This document shows positions 12,901 to 22,700 of a DNA stretch of 64,000 nucleotides, piece by piece. This DNA comes from Ifrita kowaldi. Taxonomy: Eukaryota; Chordata; Aves; Passeriformes; Cinclosomatidae. A program made the position numbers and the translations under genes. Position 1 is the first letter of the stretch; each line of letters begins with the position of its first letter. Where the stretch lies: assembly GCA_013398055.1 (NCBI GenBank), contig VZRS01000327.1, positions 435,625-499,624 of the forward strand, given 5' to 3'. The notes under the pieces are model-generated. The model saw nothing but the letters and a program-made list of their open reading frames with translations. It had not been told where the DNA came from and ran no database searches.

Positions 12901-13358
12901 CAACTCCCCACACTTGCCCTCACCCTCACTGCCTTTCAGCTGTGTGAAGCTGCAGTGATGATATCACACTATCCCTTGTGCGCTGCCTCGCTGTGCTCTG
13001 GCCTTGGTTTCATACAGAAAAGAGGTTTATGTGCTCATTCTCTTGGAGAGCTTCCTTCTGCAGGCAGGGGAGGGAAATCCTGGGGACTCAGCAGAAGAGT
13101 GCCCTGGACTTGAGGCACCACCAGAGGGAAGCATAGCAAGGCTGGCATAAAATGTTAATGCTTATTGAGTGCGATGCCTGTAACCTTTGCTATAAATATA
13201 TCCCTCTTTTATTTTAGGTCAAAGCCATTTATATTCACTCTGATATGTTCTCGGTGCAAAACGGTTTGTTGACACCAACATTAAAGGCTAAGAGACCAGA
13301 ACTGAGAGATTACTTCAAAAAACAAATAGAAGAGCTATATTCAAGCATCTCCATCTGA
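873..13358 (+). CDS. ACSL6: ACSL6, long-chain acyl-CoA synthetase 6 (3' part, 12 exons, 5' end outside window)
   Basis: The enzyme activates long-chain fatty acids (ATP + fatty acid + CoA to acyl-CoA + AMP + PPi) at intracellular membranes. ACSL6 is known for brain and DHA-rich tissue lipid metabolism. Twelve exons are visible: 873-950, 1008-1085, 3525-3659, 4762-4896, 6708-6803, 7631-7703, 8104-8192, 8748-8864, 9121-9264, 9991-10092, 11076-11147 and 13218-13358. All have GT-AG borders and matching phases. With one gate exon they give 393 residues, a little over half of the roughly 700-residue family length, so the N-terminal membrane anchor and the P-loop lie upstream of position 1. Visible motifs are the fatty-acid gate, the adenylate motif YGQTE, TGDIGKW, and the FACS signature from IIDRKKHIF to APEKIEN. 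I chose ACSL6 over ACSL1 and ACSL5 because the residues agree closely with mammalian ACSL6 as I recall it, and because MEIKIN and FNIP1 follow. Only the usual CR1 fragments interrupt the introns. Confidence 0.97.
1008..1085 (+). CDS. ACSL6: ACSL6 Y-gate exon (mutually exclusive exon b)
   Basis: This exon has the same length and phase as the F-gate exon (26 codons, phase 0/0). It runs from SQWSPTCEDV to AHMFERMVQ, with Tyr in the gate position (HISYLPLAHMFE). The acceptor is cttccag and the donor gtaagg. The known Y-gate isoform of ACSL6 differs in acyl-chain preference from the F-gate isoform. Confidence 0.96.
2827..2847. repeat. 21-bp palindrome in an ACSL6 intron
   Basis: Ten-base arms GGTTACTGGT and ACCAGTAACC flank a single central A. 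Shorter palindromes are nested inside. Confidence 0.9.
3525..3659 (+). CDS. ACSL6: ACSL6 exon, SVVYCHGGRIGFFQGD...
   Basis: A 45-codon exon, phase 0/0, ending NRMYDK, with acceptor ccatcag and donor gtgagt. It encodes part of the large adenylation subdomain directly after the gate. Either gate exon can splice to it in frame. Confidence 0.97.
3828..3855. repeat. 10-bp hairpin in an ACSL6 intron
   Basis: TGTGTAAGTC, loop tgtattat, GACTTACACA. It lies 170 bp downstream of the exon ending at 3659. Confidence 0.85.
4762..4896 (+). CDS. ACSL6: ACSL6 exon, IFSQADTSLKRWILEF...
   Basis: A 45-codon exon, phase 0/0, from IFSQADTSLK to LFFNKIQ, with acceptor cccacag and donor gtaaga. A CR1 fragment begins about 60 bp into the downstream intron. 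Confidence 0.97.
4960..5204 (+). mobile_element. CR1 LINE 3'-end fragment
   Basis: A sense CR1 tail with the typical segments tggctgcccaaggcagtg, gcttgatgatcttagaggtc and a terminal ttctatgattctatgatt repeat. 5'-truncated, with no open reading frame. It lies in an ACSL6 intron. Confidence 0.88.
6511..6600 (-). mobile_element. CR1 LINE 3'-end fragment, antisense
   Basis: The pattern tcacagaaccacagaatggt, then gaagatcatctaattctagc and ccatgggcagg, is the reverse complement of the CR1 3' end. It lies about 100 bp upstream of the ACSL6 VTGAAP exon. Confidence 0.82.
6708..6803 (+). CDS. ACSL6: ACSL6 exon, ASLGGCVRMIVTGAAP...
   Basis: A 32-codon exon, phase 0/0, ending RAALGCQ. It holds the conserved VTGAAP strand-loop of the adenylate-forming fold. 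The acceptor is aaacag and the donor gtgggt. It is GC-rich relative to its introns. Confidence 0.97.
7631..7703 (+). CDS. ACSL6: ACSL6 exon with YGQTE adenylate motif
   Basis: A 73-nt exon ending in phase 1. The peptide VYEGYGQTECTAGC carries the YGxTE motif that contacts the adenylate (Y at 7643 to E at 7657). It ends GDWTS plus one base of the next Gly codon. Confidence 0.97.
7776..7905 (+). mobile_element. CR1 LINE 3'-end fragment
   Basis: It contains caggttggatggtgcttgga, then cctgcccatggcagggggtt and aaggtcccttccagccca, the diagnostic CR1 tail. The terminal repeat is decayed (ctctatgctat). Confidence 0.88.
8104..8192 (+). CDS. ACSL6: ACSL6 exon, GHVGAPLPCNLIRLED...
   Basis: An 89-nt exon completing the split Gly codon, then HVGAPLPCN to ASKGEGE. 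The donor is gtagca, weaker than its neighbours, but the frame continues exactly into ICVKGPNVF in the next exon. Confidence 0.96.
8748..8864 (+). CDS. ACSL6: ACSL6 exon with WLHTGDIGKW motif
   Basis: A 39-codon exon, phase 0/0, from ICVKGPNVFKGY to GDIGKWLP. The TGD motif binds the ribose hydroxyls of the adenylate and starts the FACS signature. The donor is gtgcgt. Confidence 0.97.
9121..9264 (+). CDS. ACSL6: ACSL6 exon with FACS signature and catalytic linker
   Basis: A 48-codon exon, phase 0/0, from NGTLKIIDRKKHIF to VHGDSLQ. IDRKKHIFKLAQGEY is the hinge/FACS signature between the large and small subdomains. The acceptor is cctaacag and the donor gtacaa. Confidence 0.97.
9991..10092 (+). 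CDS. ACSL6: ACSL6 exon, AFLVGIVVPDAEVMPG...
   Basis: A 34-codon exon, phase 0/0, from AFLVGIVVPD to AELCKNK in the small C-terminal subdomain. The acceptor is cctacag and the donor gtttgt. Confidence 0.97.
10118..10135. repeat. (TTG)n microsatellite
   Basis: About six TTG units, 25 bp after an ACSL6 exon donor. Confidence 0.85.
10388..10682 (+). mobile_element. CR1 LINE 3'-end fragment
   Basis: The longest CR1 copy here, about 295 bp. It contains ggtttaggttggatgttagg, ttgggcactggaacaggctc and a terminal cattctatgattctatga. The short open frame inside it is a piece of ordinary CR1 sequence and not a host gene. Confidence 0.9.
11076..11147 (+). CDS. ACSL6: ACSL6 exon, ELQQAIMEDLVRLGKE...
   Basis: A 24-codon exon, phase 0/0, ending GLHSFEQ. 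The acceptor is acgcag and the donor gtaaaa. A 2-kb intron without recognisable features follows. Confidence 0.96.
13218..13358 (+). CDS. ACSL6: ACSL6 terminal coding exon
   Basis: The last coding exon has 46 codons plus TGA (13356-13358). It runs from VKAIYIHSDMFSVQNG to EELYSSISI. It carries the conserved LTPTLKAKRPELR stretch, including a conserved lysine-rich segment near the active site. Confidence 0.97.
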   Translation, partial: VKAIYIHSDMFSVQNGLLTPTLKAKRPELRDYFKKQIEELYSSISI

Positions 13359-15039
13359 AATAATGGGAAGAATCTCCTGAGTGATGGACTTCATAGCAAT
13401 ATTAGAATAATACTCAAAAAGTACAGAGCCAGAACGACACTGCTGAAATGGATAAGCATCTGAATCTTACATCTGAGCCTTTCATTTTTCTAGGATTTCA
13501 TCACTAAGCATATTTTCCCTTCTTTTTGCCATCAGGTGTGACACAATTTCTTTTTTACTCTAGGTACACGGTAGGGCACTACTACGAATTACGCTAAATT
13601 GCCACAAAATATGCAGAACTTTTAATCTATGACCAAGTAAATTATGGAAGCATATCTTATTAATAACTACAAACATTTCTAATTAAAATAGGGAAAATTT
13701 CAGGTATGTCTGTTGATGTTTGATTGTATATAACCTAATATATTAGAAACTAAAATCATGGATAATACAATAATGTGGTCTACCTCAAATAATCAGTGAT
13801 TGATGGTGAAAGTAAAAGTCTATTTTCTCTGATTTGGAACTTCAAGATGGATATTGGTTTATATAATAAGTGATAGTTTTTATATTTTTCAGGACATAAA
13901 TGACATTGATTTGATTTAATCATTGATGACCTAACAATCAGAATAGAAATAGGAAGGAATCTCCCACTATTTGTACGTAATAGACCTATTAGTATATTAC
14001 ATCTAGTGGATTAATGTTACCTTGAAATTACAAGAACAGGGTAGGAAGCAATAGCATAGAATTCCCTCTATTTCCTTTTCATCCAAACACAGTTTATCCA
14101 TGGTATGCTGATTCTGCATTAGGGGTCCTTCAGTCCAGTGCAGTCATGGAGATCTGAACTGCTCAAAACCGAGAAGGTTGCAAAAGCATCGCTGGCTCTG
14201 TGGTGGCTTTAGGTGGGAGTTCACGATAATCCTTATGCTCCCAATCCCTAATTTATTACTTCACATGCTGCTAATACTGTGTAGTCCAGCTGGACTAACT
14301 CCTTTTCAGAAACAGCGCTAAAGAAATGGAGCACAAGGAATAAGCTATGATTCTGGATGGGGCTTAGCAAAACGAAAGGGTTTGGGAAAAGGCCAGCCTG
14401 AGGTGCAGCAGTGGAGGGCATCCTTTGTCTGGCCATGGAAGGGGAAGGAATACTGCCCTGAAAGACCCACAGGGGTGGGCTAAAGGCTGTGTTAGCTGTT
14501 GCTGTGCAAAATGTCACTGTATGGCAGAACAGTGGATGTGGTGGCAGAAAGGCCTGCTATGGAAACGTCTTTATGTTCAGACATCTGGAAGCATCAAATC
14601 CCATTGGTATCACTTTCAATGGCCTCTCTGGAATAAACAGCAAGTTGTCTGGATGAAACCTTAGATTTCTGTGGTCATCAGAAAGGGGGTAAGTCTCACA
14701 AGGAGTAGGAACAGACTCTAGAGCTCTCTTTTGGTACAAAGCACGGTACGAGGCAAACAGAATACTGTCATATCAAGTTGCTTGAATACTTGGACTGTCG
14801 ATGGCTTCTTTCTGCTAAACAGGGTCCTAAATATCTGTGTGTATTATACTAACTGATGTTTGTTGCACCAGTGCATACTAGCATGGAGCTGTGCCTGCTA
14901 GATCTTTGCTAGGACAGTGGAAGCACACTTATTTTCTCTCTTATAGTGGAATCCACTGTAGACTTTTGAAGCTAAAAGTTTAAATTTTTAGTCTAAGCTG
15001 TATTTTCTCTCTGAAGTTCCATTGCATGCTTCCAAATTA

Positions 15040-15045
15040 AATAAA
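15040..15045 (+). terminator. Poly(A) signal, possible proximal ACSL6 end
   Basis: AATAAA about 1.7 kb after the stop codon. It would give a shorter 3' UTR isoform. Downstream GT richness is modest. Confidence 0.4.
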
Positions 15046-17870
15046 TCGAATTAATGAGTTAGTGTTATACGACGACTGATTTATTGCAGTGATTTCAGAA
15101 TAAAATGATACATAGGAAACTGTATCAGTAACATAATGACTCAAAGAATGTGGCAGTTTGATTTATCAACTGTGTGTTTGTCTGAATCCCTTTATACGCT
15201 TGATTCCTTATTTGATTCCAGTGCAATGACTCATATCAGTCCAAAGCAAGTAAAGAAATATCTGAGATCTGATGGGATCATACATTCATTTTTCACCAAT
15301 GTACGCAGCAACAGCATCCCTGGGGAATTTGTGTGCACCACATCTACGGAGGATAGGGATTATTGCATAAAATCTGGCTCTTTAGGTCAAGTCATAAAGG
15401 ATTTTCATCTCAGTGGAGTGTAGTTCATATCATTTTTGTATCAGCCAAAAGACAGTCATTACATACACAACCTTCAAGGCAATGGAGAATTAAATTCAGT
15501 ATAATTTTCTGTCTGTTTTAATGCGACAGTTTTAAAATTAAAAAACCCCAAACCCTGATCATCTAGGTAAGAAGAGAAAAGCTATTTTTCACTGATATTT
15601 TTTTGCCATTTGAATTTAATTTACTTTTCTCCTAAGATGATGTCAGGCTTTTTGAGACAACTAAACTCTGTATAAGTATAGAAGATCCAAATATGAGTTT
15701 ATTTACAGCTTAGATGGCCGTTATTTTTACATATATGGTGCTGAATAATATATCTATAGTCTTCTTTTGGTATGTGATGCAAAATGTTGGATGCACTAGA
15801 GCCAAATATATGAACACCAAAAGAATAAGAAAGAAAAAATGCAGACTTGGCCACACTTGGATGATGCAAAATCTGAGAGAAATTGTTGTCACACCCAAAG
15901 TGTGAATGCTTTCAGAACTTGTGAAAAATTATATAAATAAACTAAAAGCTCTCTTTTATACTAGTATAATCAGATTTTCCTCTGCAGGTCACTCTCTCTC
16001 ACCATAATCATAACGATGTTGTAAGACATTAACACCTGAAAAAGAGACATGCATAAAGCATGAGCTAGGCTCAATCCTGCTTCTCTTCAAATTCCAGGAA
16101 TATTTATTTTGCATTGAGCTTTCTTAAACTGAAACACTTCTTGTGACCACCAAGGCAAAATCCCCAGGGCTGTCCAATAACCAGTTTGGTTATTGTTTGG
16201 TTTTAGTTGGGTTATTTTACCTTAAGATAACTAATTACAAAATTAGTTTCTATTATTCATCTTAAAGAGTGGAGACTCTCTTTGCAGTCAGTTTTGCTGT
16301 CGCAGTACTGCATTCTAGGACATGTTAAAGGTGGGAGGTGCTTCCTGGGCCTGGTGCTATGCCTGTGGAATCACTGGAAGACTGTCTTATATATAAAAAA
16401 CCAGAATAAAATACATTTTCCAGGAAGATATTCTTGCTTAGTTATATACTTTGTATGTTCTTTGCTTGATATATTGCACAGAGAAAAATATGTTCTGCTA
16501 AAATGCACAAAGTGTGAGCAGAAACTAGACCAGAGTCTTTAACCCCATGTGGGCGGGAAATACATGGAATAATTCTGTTGTGAAAGGCACATTTGCAGGT
16601 TAAAATGCTTGATGCACATCAGGTGAGACAGAGATGGTGAGTTTTTATTGATAAAGTAGCATTTTGCAATCTGTCCTCACTGTTAGTCAGTATCTATCAG
16701 CAACAGTAAAGTCCAGTCTCATTTTTGCCATGAATATAAAATTCTTGTGTGTAACAAAATAATCTGACTTAAATCTCTGGAATAAAAAAAACTAACTTAG
16801 ATTTTTTTTTTAGTTTTACATGTGTTAAAAGCACAAACTGCTGATCTATATGTAAATAAATGCTACAAGATGAATGTAAACTGGGAAAGAATATACTATT
16901 TTTGCATGGTAATAGGTTACTTAAAGACCTCTTGATGCCTTAGAGAAAAATTGGAAAAGCATTTTATATAGAGGCAATTCTGTTGGCATACTTCTTGTAT
17001 TTTTAGTTCACTTTGGTTTTCTCTGGGGGAAAAAAATCAGAATTAAATCATTGTTTCTTCTTGGAATTGATGTTCTTCAGTATTTTGCACATTTGGTGGT
17101 TTCTATACCACCTTTGCTCCTGTGAAACAATGAAGCTTTTCAGAGAAGAAATCTGGATGCCTGTAGCCCAGAAGTGAAAAAGTTTTAGATCCCTTGAATT
17201 CCTCCAAAGAAAAATGTTTTCTGAGGCATCTGGAGTCCCTTTAAGCCCTTCATTTCAGCTTTTTGTTATGTATTTTAGCAAAGTAAAAGCAGCCAACAAA
17301 TGAGGCGTTTTGGTAAGTGATGCCTATTGTATTTTGAACTGAAAGGGAGGGGGGGTAAAATTTAACATATACATTTGTGAAAAAAAAAAAAATCTTAACT
17401 GTTATTAAAGATTTTTCAGTTTTGGTATATTAGCATGTATATCAAAGAGTCCTCTATGGAAACTTTTGTAAAGAACTAAATTCTCACCTTTCTCAAGACT
17501 GCTCATAAGATTTTCTCATGGACTGACATACAATAAAAGCTCTTTTATAAAATCTGTTTTTCCTCCAGTACTTTGTCCTCACCATCGGTATGAAGTAATT
17601 TGGACTGTGTGCCTAAAATAAACATGTAAAAATAATAAATTATGTAAAATAAAATAACAACCAAAGGAATATTGGAACGTGAGTCTGATTTTAGCAATCT
17701 CCTATGAAAACAAATTGTTGCAAAGTTCTCTGAAGATGCAGCAGTCTTTCTGTAATGGTTTCATTTTTTAAAAATTTTAAATCGATAATAATATAACCAA
17801 ATGTATATGCTTGTTTAATATGAATTGACAATTGGGAATGCATAGTATTTTTTCAGACTGTGTCTAAACC

Positions 17871-17876
17871 AATAAA
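17871..17876 (+). terminator. Poly(A) signal, probable distal ACSL6 end
   Basis: AATAAA is followed 25-50 bp later by a GT/T-rich element (gtttttgtgtgctcttgttt at 17904-17923), the layout of a functional cleavage site. It is the last such signal before the CR1 fragment and the MEIKIN locus. Confidence 0.65.
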
Positions 17877-17942
17877 GTTTCAAAGCATTCGGGCTCTATT
17901 CCGGTTTTTGTGTGCTCTTGTTTCTCCCTTCACTTGGAAATC

Positions 17943-18095
17943 CAGAAATGCCTGGAAGTGTCCAAGGCCAGGCTGGATGGGGCTTGGAACAACCTGGTGT
18001 AGCGGAAGGAGTCCCTGCCCATGGCAGGGGGTTGGGACAGGGTTATCTCTGGGGTCCCTTCAACCCAAATCATTCAATGATTCTATACGCTCTAT
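17943..18095 (+). mobile_element. CR1 LINE 3'-end fragment between ACSL6 and MEIKIN
   Basis: It contains ggccaggctggatggggctt, ccctgcccatggcagggggt and a terminal cattcaatgattctata. It begins about 65 bp after the distal ACSL6 poly(A) signal. Confidence 0.9.
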
Positions 18096-19588
18096 TTTTT
18101 CATGTAACGAAGCAACGAGATTCCTCCTCTCTACAAACTTAAGTTGAAACACGGAGTCTGATCAGTACAGGGGTGTCACACAAACGATTTATTTACTCCA
18201 TTTTCATACACGACTTTTTTTCCCTGTGAGGGCAGTGAGGCGCCGGCTCAGGTTGCCCTGGGGGTGTTCCAGGCCGAGTCGGAGGGGGCACGGAGCCGCC
18301 CCACCCGCCCATTCCGCTGAAGGTGTCCCTGCCCACAGAGGGTCGCNGTAAAGATACTGGGCAGGGTAATCCGGCTAAGGTTTCTACTAGTAGCGTCCTC
18401 GGTGTGCCCCCAAAGGTTTGTTTCTCACACTTGTGCCCAGCGCAGCGAGTCCTGTGTGAGGTTGGGAAGTGGTTTCTTGTTATCCATGTCGCTCAGGTCT
18501 TAGAGAAAGCAGACTGCTGTCTTGGAAACAGGAGTGTTTCTTCTATTTAGCTGCTAGTTAGCAACAGGAAGGGTTTTTCTATCTGTAACGTGCCTCCCCT
18601 CCATTTGATCAAATTGGGAGGGAACATTTAGAAATGGCAAGACAAAAGCCTTGCTCACCTTTGAGAGAATACTTTAAGAATTGCTTAACGTCGTTACTCA
18701 AAAGGAGCTTCCTCGTTGCTGAAGGCAGTGCAGTAGATACCAACCTAAGAATTTGAGACCTGTTAAGAAAAAAATGCAGTTCAAGGGAAGGGATGGGAAT
18801 CAAGTGAAGGCTGACAGAGTACAGGGAAGACCAGCGTGGGATGTCTTGATCCTGGGCTGATCTTGGTAATTTAAAAGTAAAGCTTTGCTGTTAGAGGGTA
18901 CAGCGAAGATATGTTTTTGCCTTGTTCCTGCTCTGCTGGCTCCTGCTCTTGTATGTATTTAGTGCTCCTGTGCACAGGATTGGGTGCAACCAGCAGCCTG
19001 GAGGTCTTCCATACCCTTGAAAAAAAAGAAGGAAAAGGATGAGTCCTGTGCATATATCATCCCGTCCTGAATTCCCAGGAGGCTTCAACCAAAGGGCTCT
19101 GTGTGGCCCTGGGGGAAAGCAGTGTTTCAGACCTAGTTTTTAGTGTGGGGATGGATGCTCCTTTGCAGTCATAAAAGTGTAACTCTAGAAAGTTTGGCTG
19201 TTTGTGGCTCTTGGATGATGAAAGTAAAGCACAAAGCTAAATAATTTATTAAATTAGTTTTAGGATAAGAAAATATGACTGAAATTTGCTTGTTTCTGAT
19301 TAATTGTGTCACTAATGCCATTTGGGATTATATACAGTGAAGACCAGTTTATGTAGAAATCCCTGATACTCCTAATAAAGTCAATTTAAAACTGATTTGT
19401 ACTCAAACTACTTTGAGTCAAGGTAAAGGTTGCTTCCAAGGTGGTGGGTTTTTTTTGCTTTTAATCAACATGTTTCTAAAACACCAGAAGTATTTCTTTA
19501 AGTCTGTTTTTTGTTTTGTCTTGATGTACTGCTGAAAAAAGCAAATTCAGATTTTACATAGTTTGTGATAATAGGGTCAAAAAGTGTT
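18096..19588. other. Interval upstream of the first recognised MEIKIN exon
   Basis: Nearly 1.5 kb with no exon I can defend. It contains the short GC-rich block at about 18230-18345 and an undetermined base at 18347. The upstream MEIKIN exon(s) should lie here or just 3' of it. The open frames present end at random and lack splice-site support. Confidence 0.5.
18230..18345 (+). promoter_or_regulatory. GC-rich block, candidate MEIKIN promoter or first exon
   Basis: About 115 bp rich in CpG (ggcgccggctc, gccgagtcgg, cacggagccgccccacccgc) in otherwise AT-rich surroundings, 1.3 kb upstream of the first MEIKIN exon. No ATG occurs inside it, so any exon here would be untranslated. Assignment to MEIKIN rests on position only. 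Confidence 0.4.
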
Positions 19589-19691
19589 ATGGGTGTGGAA
19601 GGTAGGAACAGCTAAATGTTCCCTGTTAGAAATAATAATCTAAATTCTAATATTGAAATTATCATTACTGAACTAAATATTTATTCTCTAG

Positions 19692-19779
19692 GCCTGAAGA
19701 AAAAGCTCAGTGGGAAAAACCTACCAAAAATTAAAGAAAATGTTGAATATACTGAAGAGAGCTCTTCATGCAACCAAAG
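19692..19779 (+). CDS. MEIKIN: MEIKIN exon i (first recognised)
   Basis: It enters with two bases of a split codon, then LKKKLSGKNLPKIKENVEY to SSSCNQ, ending phase 2 before gtcagc. A branch-point-like tactgaac lies about 20 bp before the ctctag acceptor. The frame is also open upstream to an ATG at 19616, so the acceptor may not be used and the exon could start there. Confidence 0.68.
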
Positions 19780-22700
19780 GTCAGCTAGAACTCATTCAAA
19801 CACACCATTGTTAAGACTTGCTAGTAAATGATATTGTTTTGCCTTGTGAGATGGCTCTTGGAGCGATGGAGTCTGAATTATCAGTGCGCTGATATTTGTC
19901 AGATTATTTATTGACAGCCCTTAAAGACCTTTTGGGGTTGTTGCCTTTGTCTAAAACAGTGTAGCTCTGTGATTGAATTTGGTTCTGTTCTTCAACTGCA
20001 GCAATCAGGTGAATGTCAGAGGAACAACAGACTTCAAGATAAAAGAAGAGGAACCAGAAGAAAGCAGTGTACCACTGAAGGTGAGAATGCTGTCTTGCTT
20101 TTTATCTACTAGTGATGGAGGATAAATCAGAGGAATGTGACACATTAAATTCTTCTTCTAGTCAGGTAAAATTTCCTGTGAGTTATGTGTGTGTGTGCCC
20201 AGATGTTTTTCAGGCTGAACTTGGTCCTGTATTTTGGATTACATTTTCTGTATCTTTGGCCAGAATAAAAGCTGTTGGAGCTGCTGGTAGCATGAGAAAA
20301 CATCGATACTAATTATCCTTAACGATAAGGATAACGGCAAGGCTGTAGGAATTGTGTTGTGTGGAAGAGATCTCAGTAGAGTGTGTTTCCAGAGAATTGC
20401 TCACTTCTAGGTCAGACACAGACCTTTGACAGGTTGCTGTTGCTCTTTCTTGTGTTATTAAAACTGGAACAAAGTGATTGGAGATGATAGTGCAGAAGTG
20501 TTACAGGACAGTTAATACTGCAGTGGCAAGAGAATAGTGAACCAGGTGTGTTTGAACTGAAATCTGCTGCAGCAAAGGGCTCAGGTGATACTGGTATAAA
20601 AGTATTTTTCTTTAAAATGTTAGCTCTTCTTTAGACTCTACCAATTAATTACGTTTTCTACAAAATGCCTAGTTTTGTAGAATCTACTGCCTACACATCA
20701 TAGATGTTTATATTAACAGAAATGGTGTAGAATTCTGAAAGTGAGACTGGGTGTCTGAAAAAAAATAAAATCAAAAGGCAGTGAAGTTCATTACTCCACC
20801 AGTGTTGCGCGTAAGTTCGGTTGATGTCGATATGCCTTCAATGGCAGTCTCATCCAGCAAAGATTGTAGGATCAAATGATGGGGTATTTGTCACGAATTT
20901 TAGAGCTGTAAGTCAGATTGCAGGTTTTTTAATGTGCATGAAAAACCCTGCTACAAATTACACTGTGAATAGCAGGCTTTAATGGTGAAGTACTAGACAG
21001 TGAGTTTTCTCAGCATCTGCTGACGTAGGATATTTAAATGCCTTTCTTTGTCTACAGTCAGTTTTCTCAGGTTGTTTGCATTGGTCTTTTAATTTTAGGA
21101 ATCCAAAATAATCAACTTTGAAAGTAAAGGAAGTTTGAAAAATGCTGAAGTGACTTCAAGTGAGTATAATGGCAATACATTATATTATTAAATTCTTATA
21201 TCTATATTAAACTAAAATGTAAAATTAATGATATAATTTCATTTCTATAAAAGAACTGGTCTTGTACTGTGCTGTTATTATACTGGTTCTGATTGTGATA
21301 TTAGAAAGTGAAGGTTTTGAGACCACTGGCTGGACTTCTGTCTCTTATTGCAGCCTGTGACTGGGCTCACATGAATTGGTTGTAGGCAGCACAGACAGAC
21401 CCACAGCACCTGAGACAGTCTTGAGCCCAGCCTGTTGGAAACCATATGATCTTGGTTTTATCATTGACAGAACTAGTTGTGGACATGAGTTCTTCAGTTT
21501 ACTCAAACCTGCATTTCTAAAAGCTTGTGACCTATTTTAGAATTACCCTACTAGAGGCTAAATTCTTCAGGTATGTCTTGTGAGCCTTGGGCAAGGAAAG
21601 CGCCTTCTCTTAGCTTATGGTAGTGTATGGAAGTAAACAAAGGATGCCCTTTGTTTGCTTCTTTAACTGTATTATGACTCATTATAAGATACTGACATGA
21701 CAATATTTAGCTCATTACAGAAATGAAACTCAGATAAGGAAATCCTGATGGTTTGTACAAGATGGTAGATCTTTTTTAGCCACCTTTTTTGTCTCGTTCT
21801 CTAGGTACAGAAATTACTCTTCCCACTGGTGTTTCCACCTTTCTCATAGAGTGTTTAGATGAAGATTCAGCTGCAGATTATAGCACTATGAGCAACAGCC
21901 TGAAGAGTTATTCATCCCCTGAAACATTCAGAGATGATGATTCAGGTGAGACTTTTGAGGGATTTATTTTGGGTTTTATTTGATGTAGAAAATGTGAAGA
22001 GACTATCTACAATAGAAAGACTAGCTGCCTCCCTTGGTGTGACTTACCAGGTTACATCTTTGCTACAAACCTGTGCTTAACATGGAATCTGTGTATCTGT
22101 CCTCTAATCTGGTGTGAATCAGGTCCTGGTGTAATTTGAATCCTACTTTAAACCGACAGTATTCACTGTTGACACAAGCTGTTTACTGGAAATGACCCAC
22201 AAATGTGCATTCAGTCAAATTCCTTCCAAACTTTTCTGCAGCTGTTTGAGCCAAGACAATGCTTTAATTTTGCTTTTTAGTTCCTGTCCTGCATATGTGA
22301 TTGCTTTTGGTTTGGTCACAAATATAATAACTTGATGAATTTCAGCATAAGAAGTTTGCGTTTATATTTTTTATGTCCAGAAAGATGCAATTTTTACTCT
22401 GTGGACCCTAGCAAGTACAAGAACTCTACTCTCCTGGACTCCAGCAAAGCAGTGACTATAGATAAGATACCACAGATCTCAAATCTTTCAGCAATATTAG
22501 GTAATTATTTTCTACAATACTTGAGGATATAAACATAAACAAATTTCAGTCTGGTGTGAGGAACCTTTATAAAATATGTAATGATCATTTTATGTAAGGT
22601 CTGTCTGCATAATGGAGAGCAACTCCCTGCTAGTGGTCTGTGTTTGCTTCTAATGTTGTGCTTTATAATTTAGTTTGCACTAAAAAAATTGTCTGGTCTA

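Larger units (their letters stand above)
13359..17900 (+). other. ACSL6: Probable long 3' UTR of ACSL6
   Basis: This AT-rich stretch without a gene lies between the ACSL6 stop and the strongest downstream poly(A) signal. AATAAA occurs at 15040, 17532, 17617, 17634 and 17871. Two Pumilio-type octamers are present, TGTATATA at 13725 and TGTAAATA at 16851. No CR1 lies inside it, unlike the introns on either side. That it is one contiguous UTR is an inference; a shorter transcript ending near 15060 is equally compatible with the sequence. Confidence 0.6.

Noticed and set aside
18323..18550. 75-codon frame beginning MSLPTEGR as the MEIKIN first exon
   Set aside because: It has no true ATG, contains the undetermined base, and no donor in it gives the phase needed by the 19692 exon.
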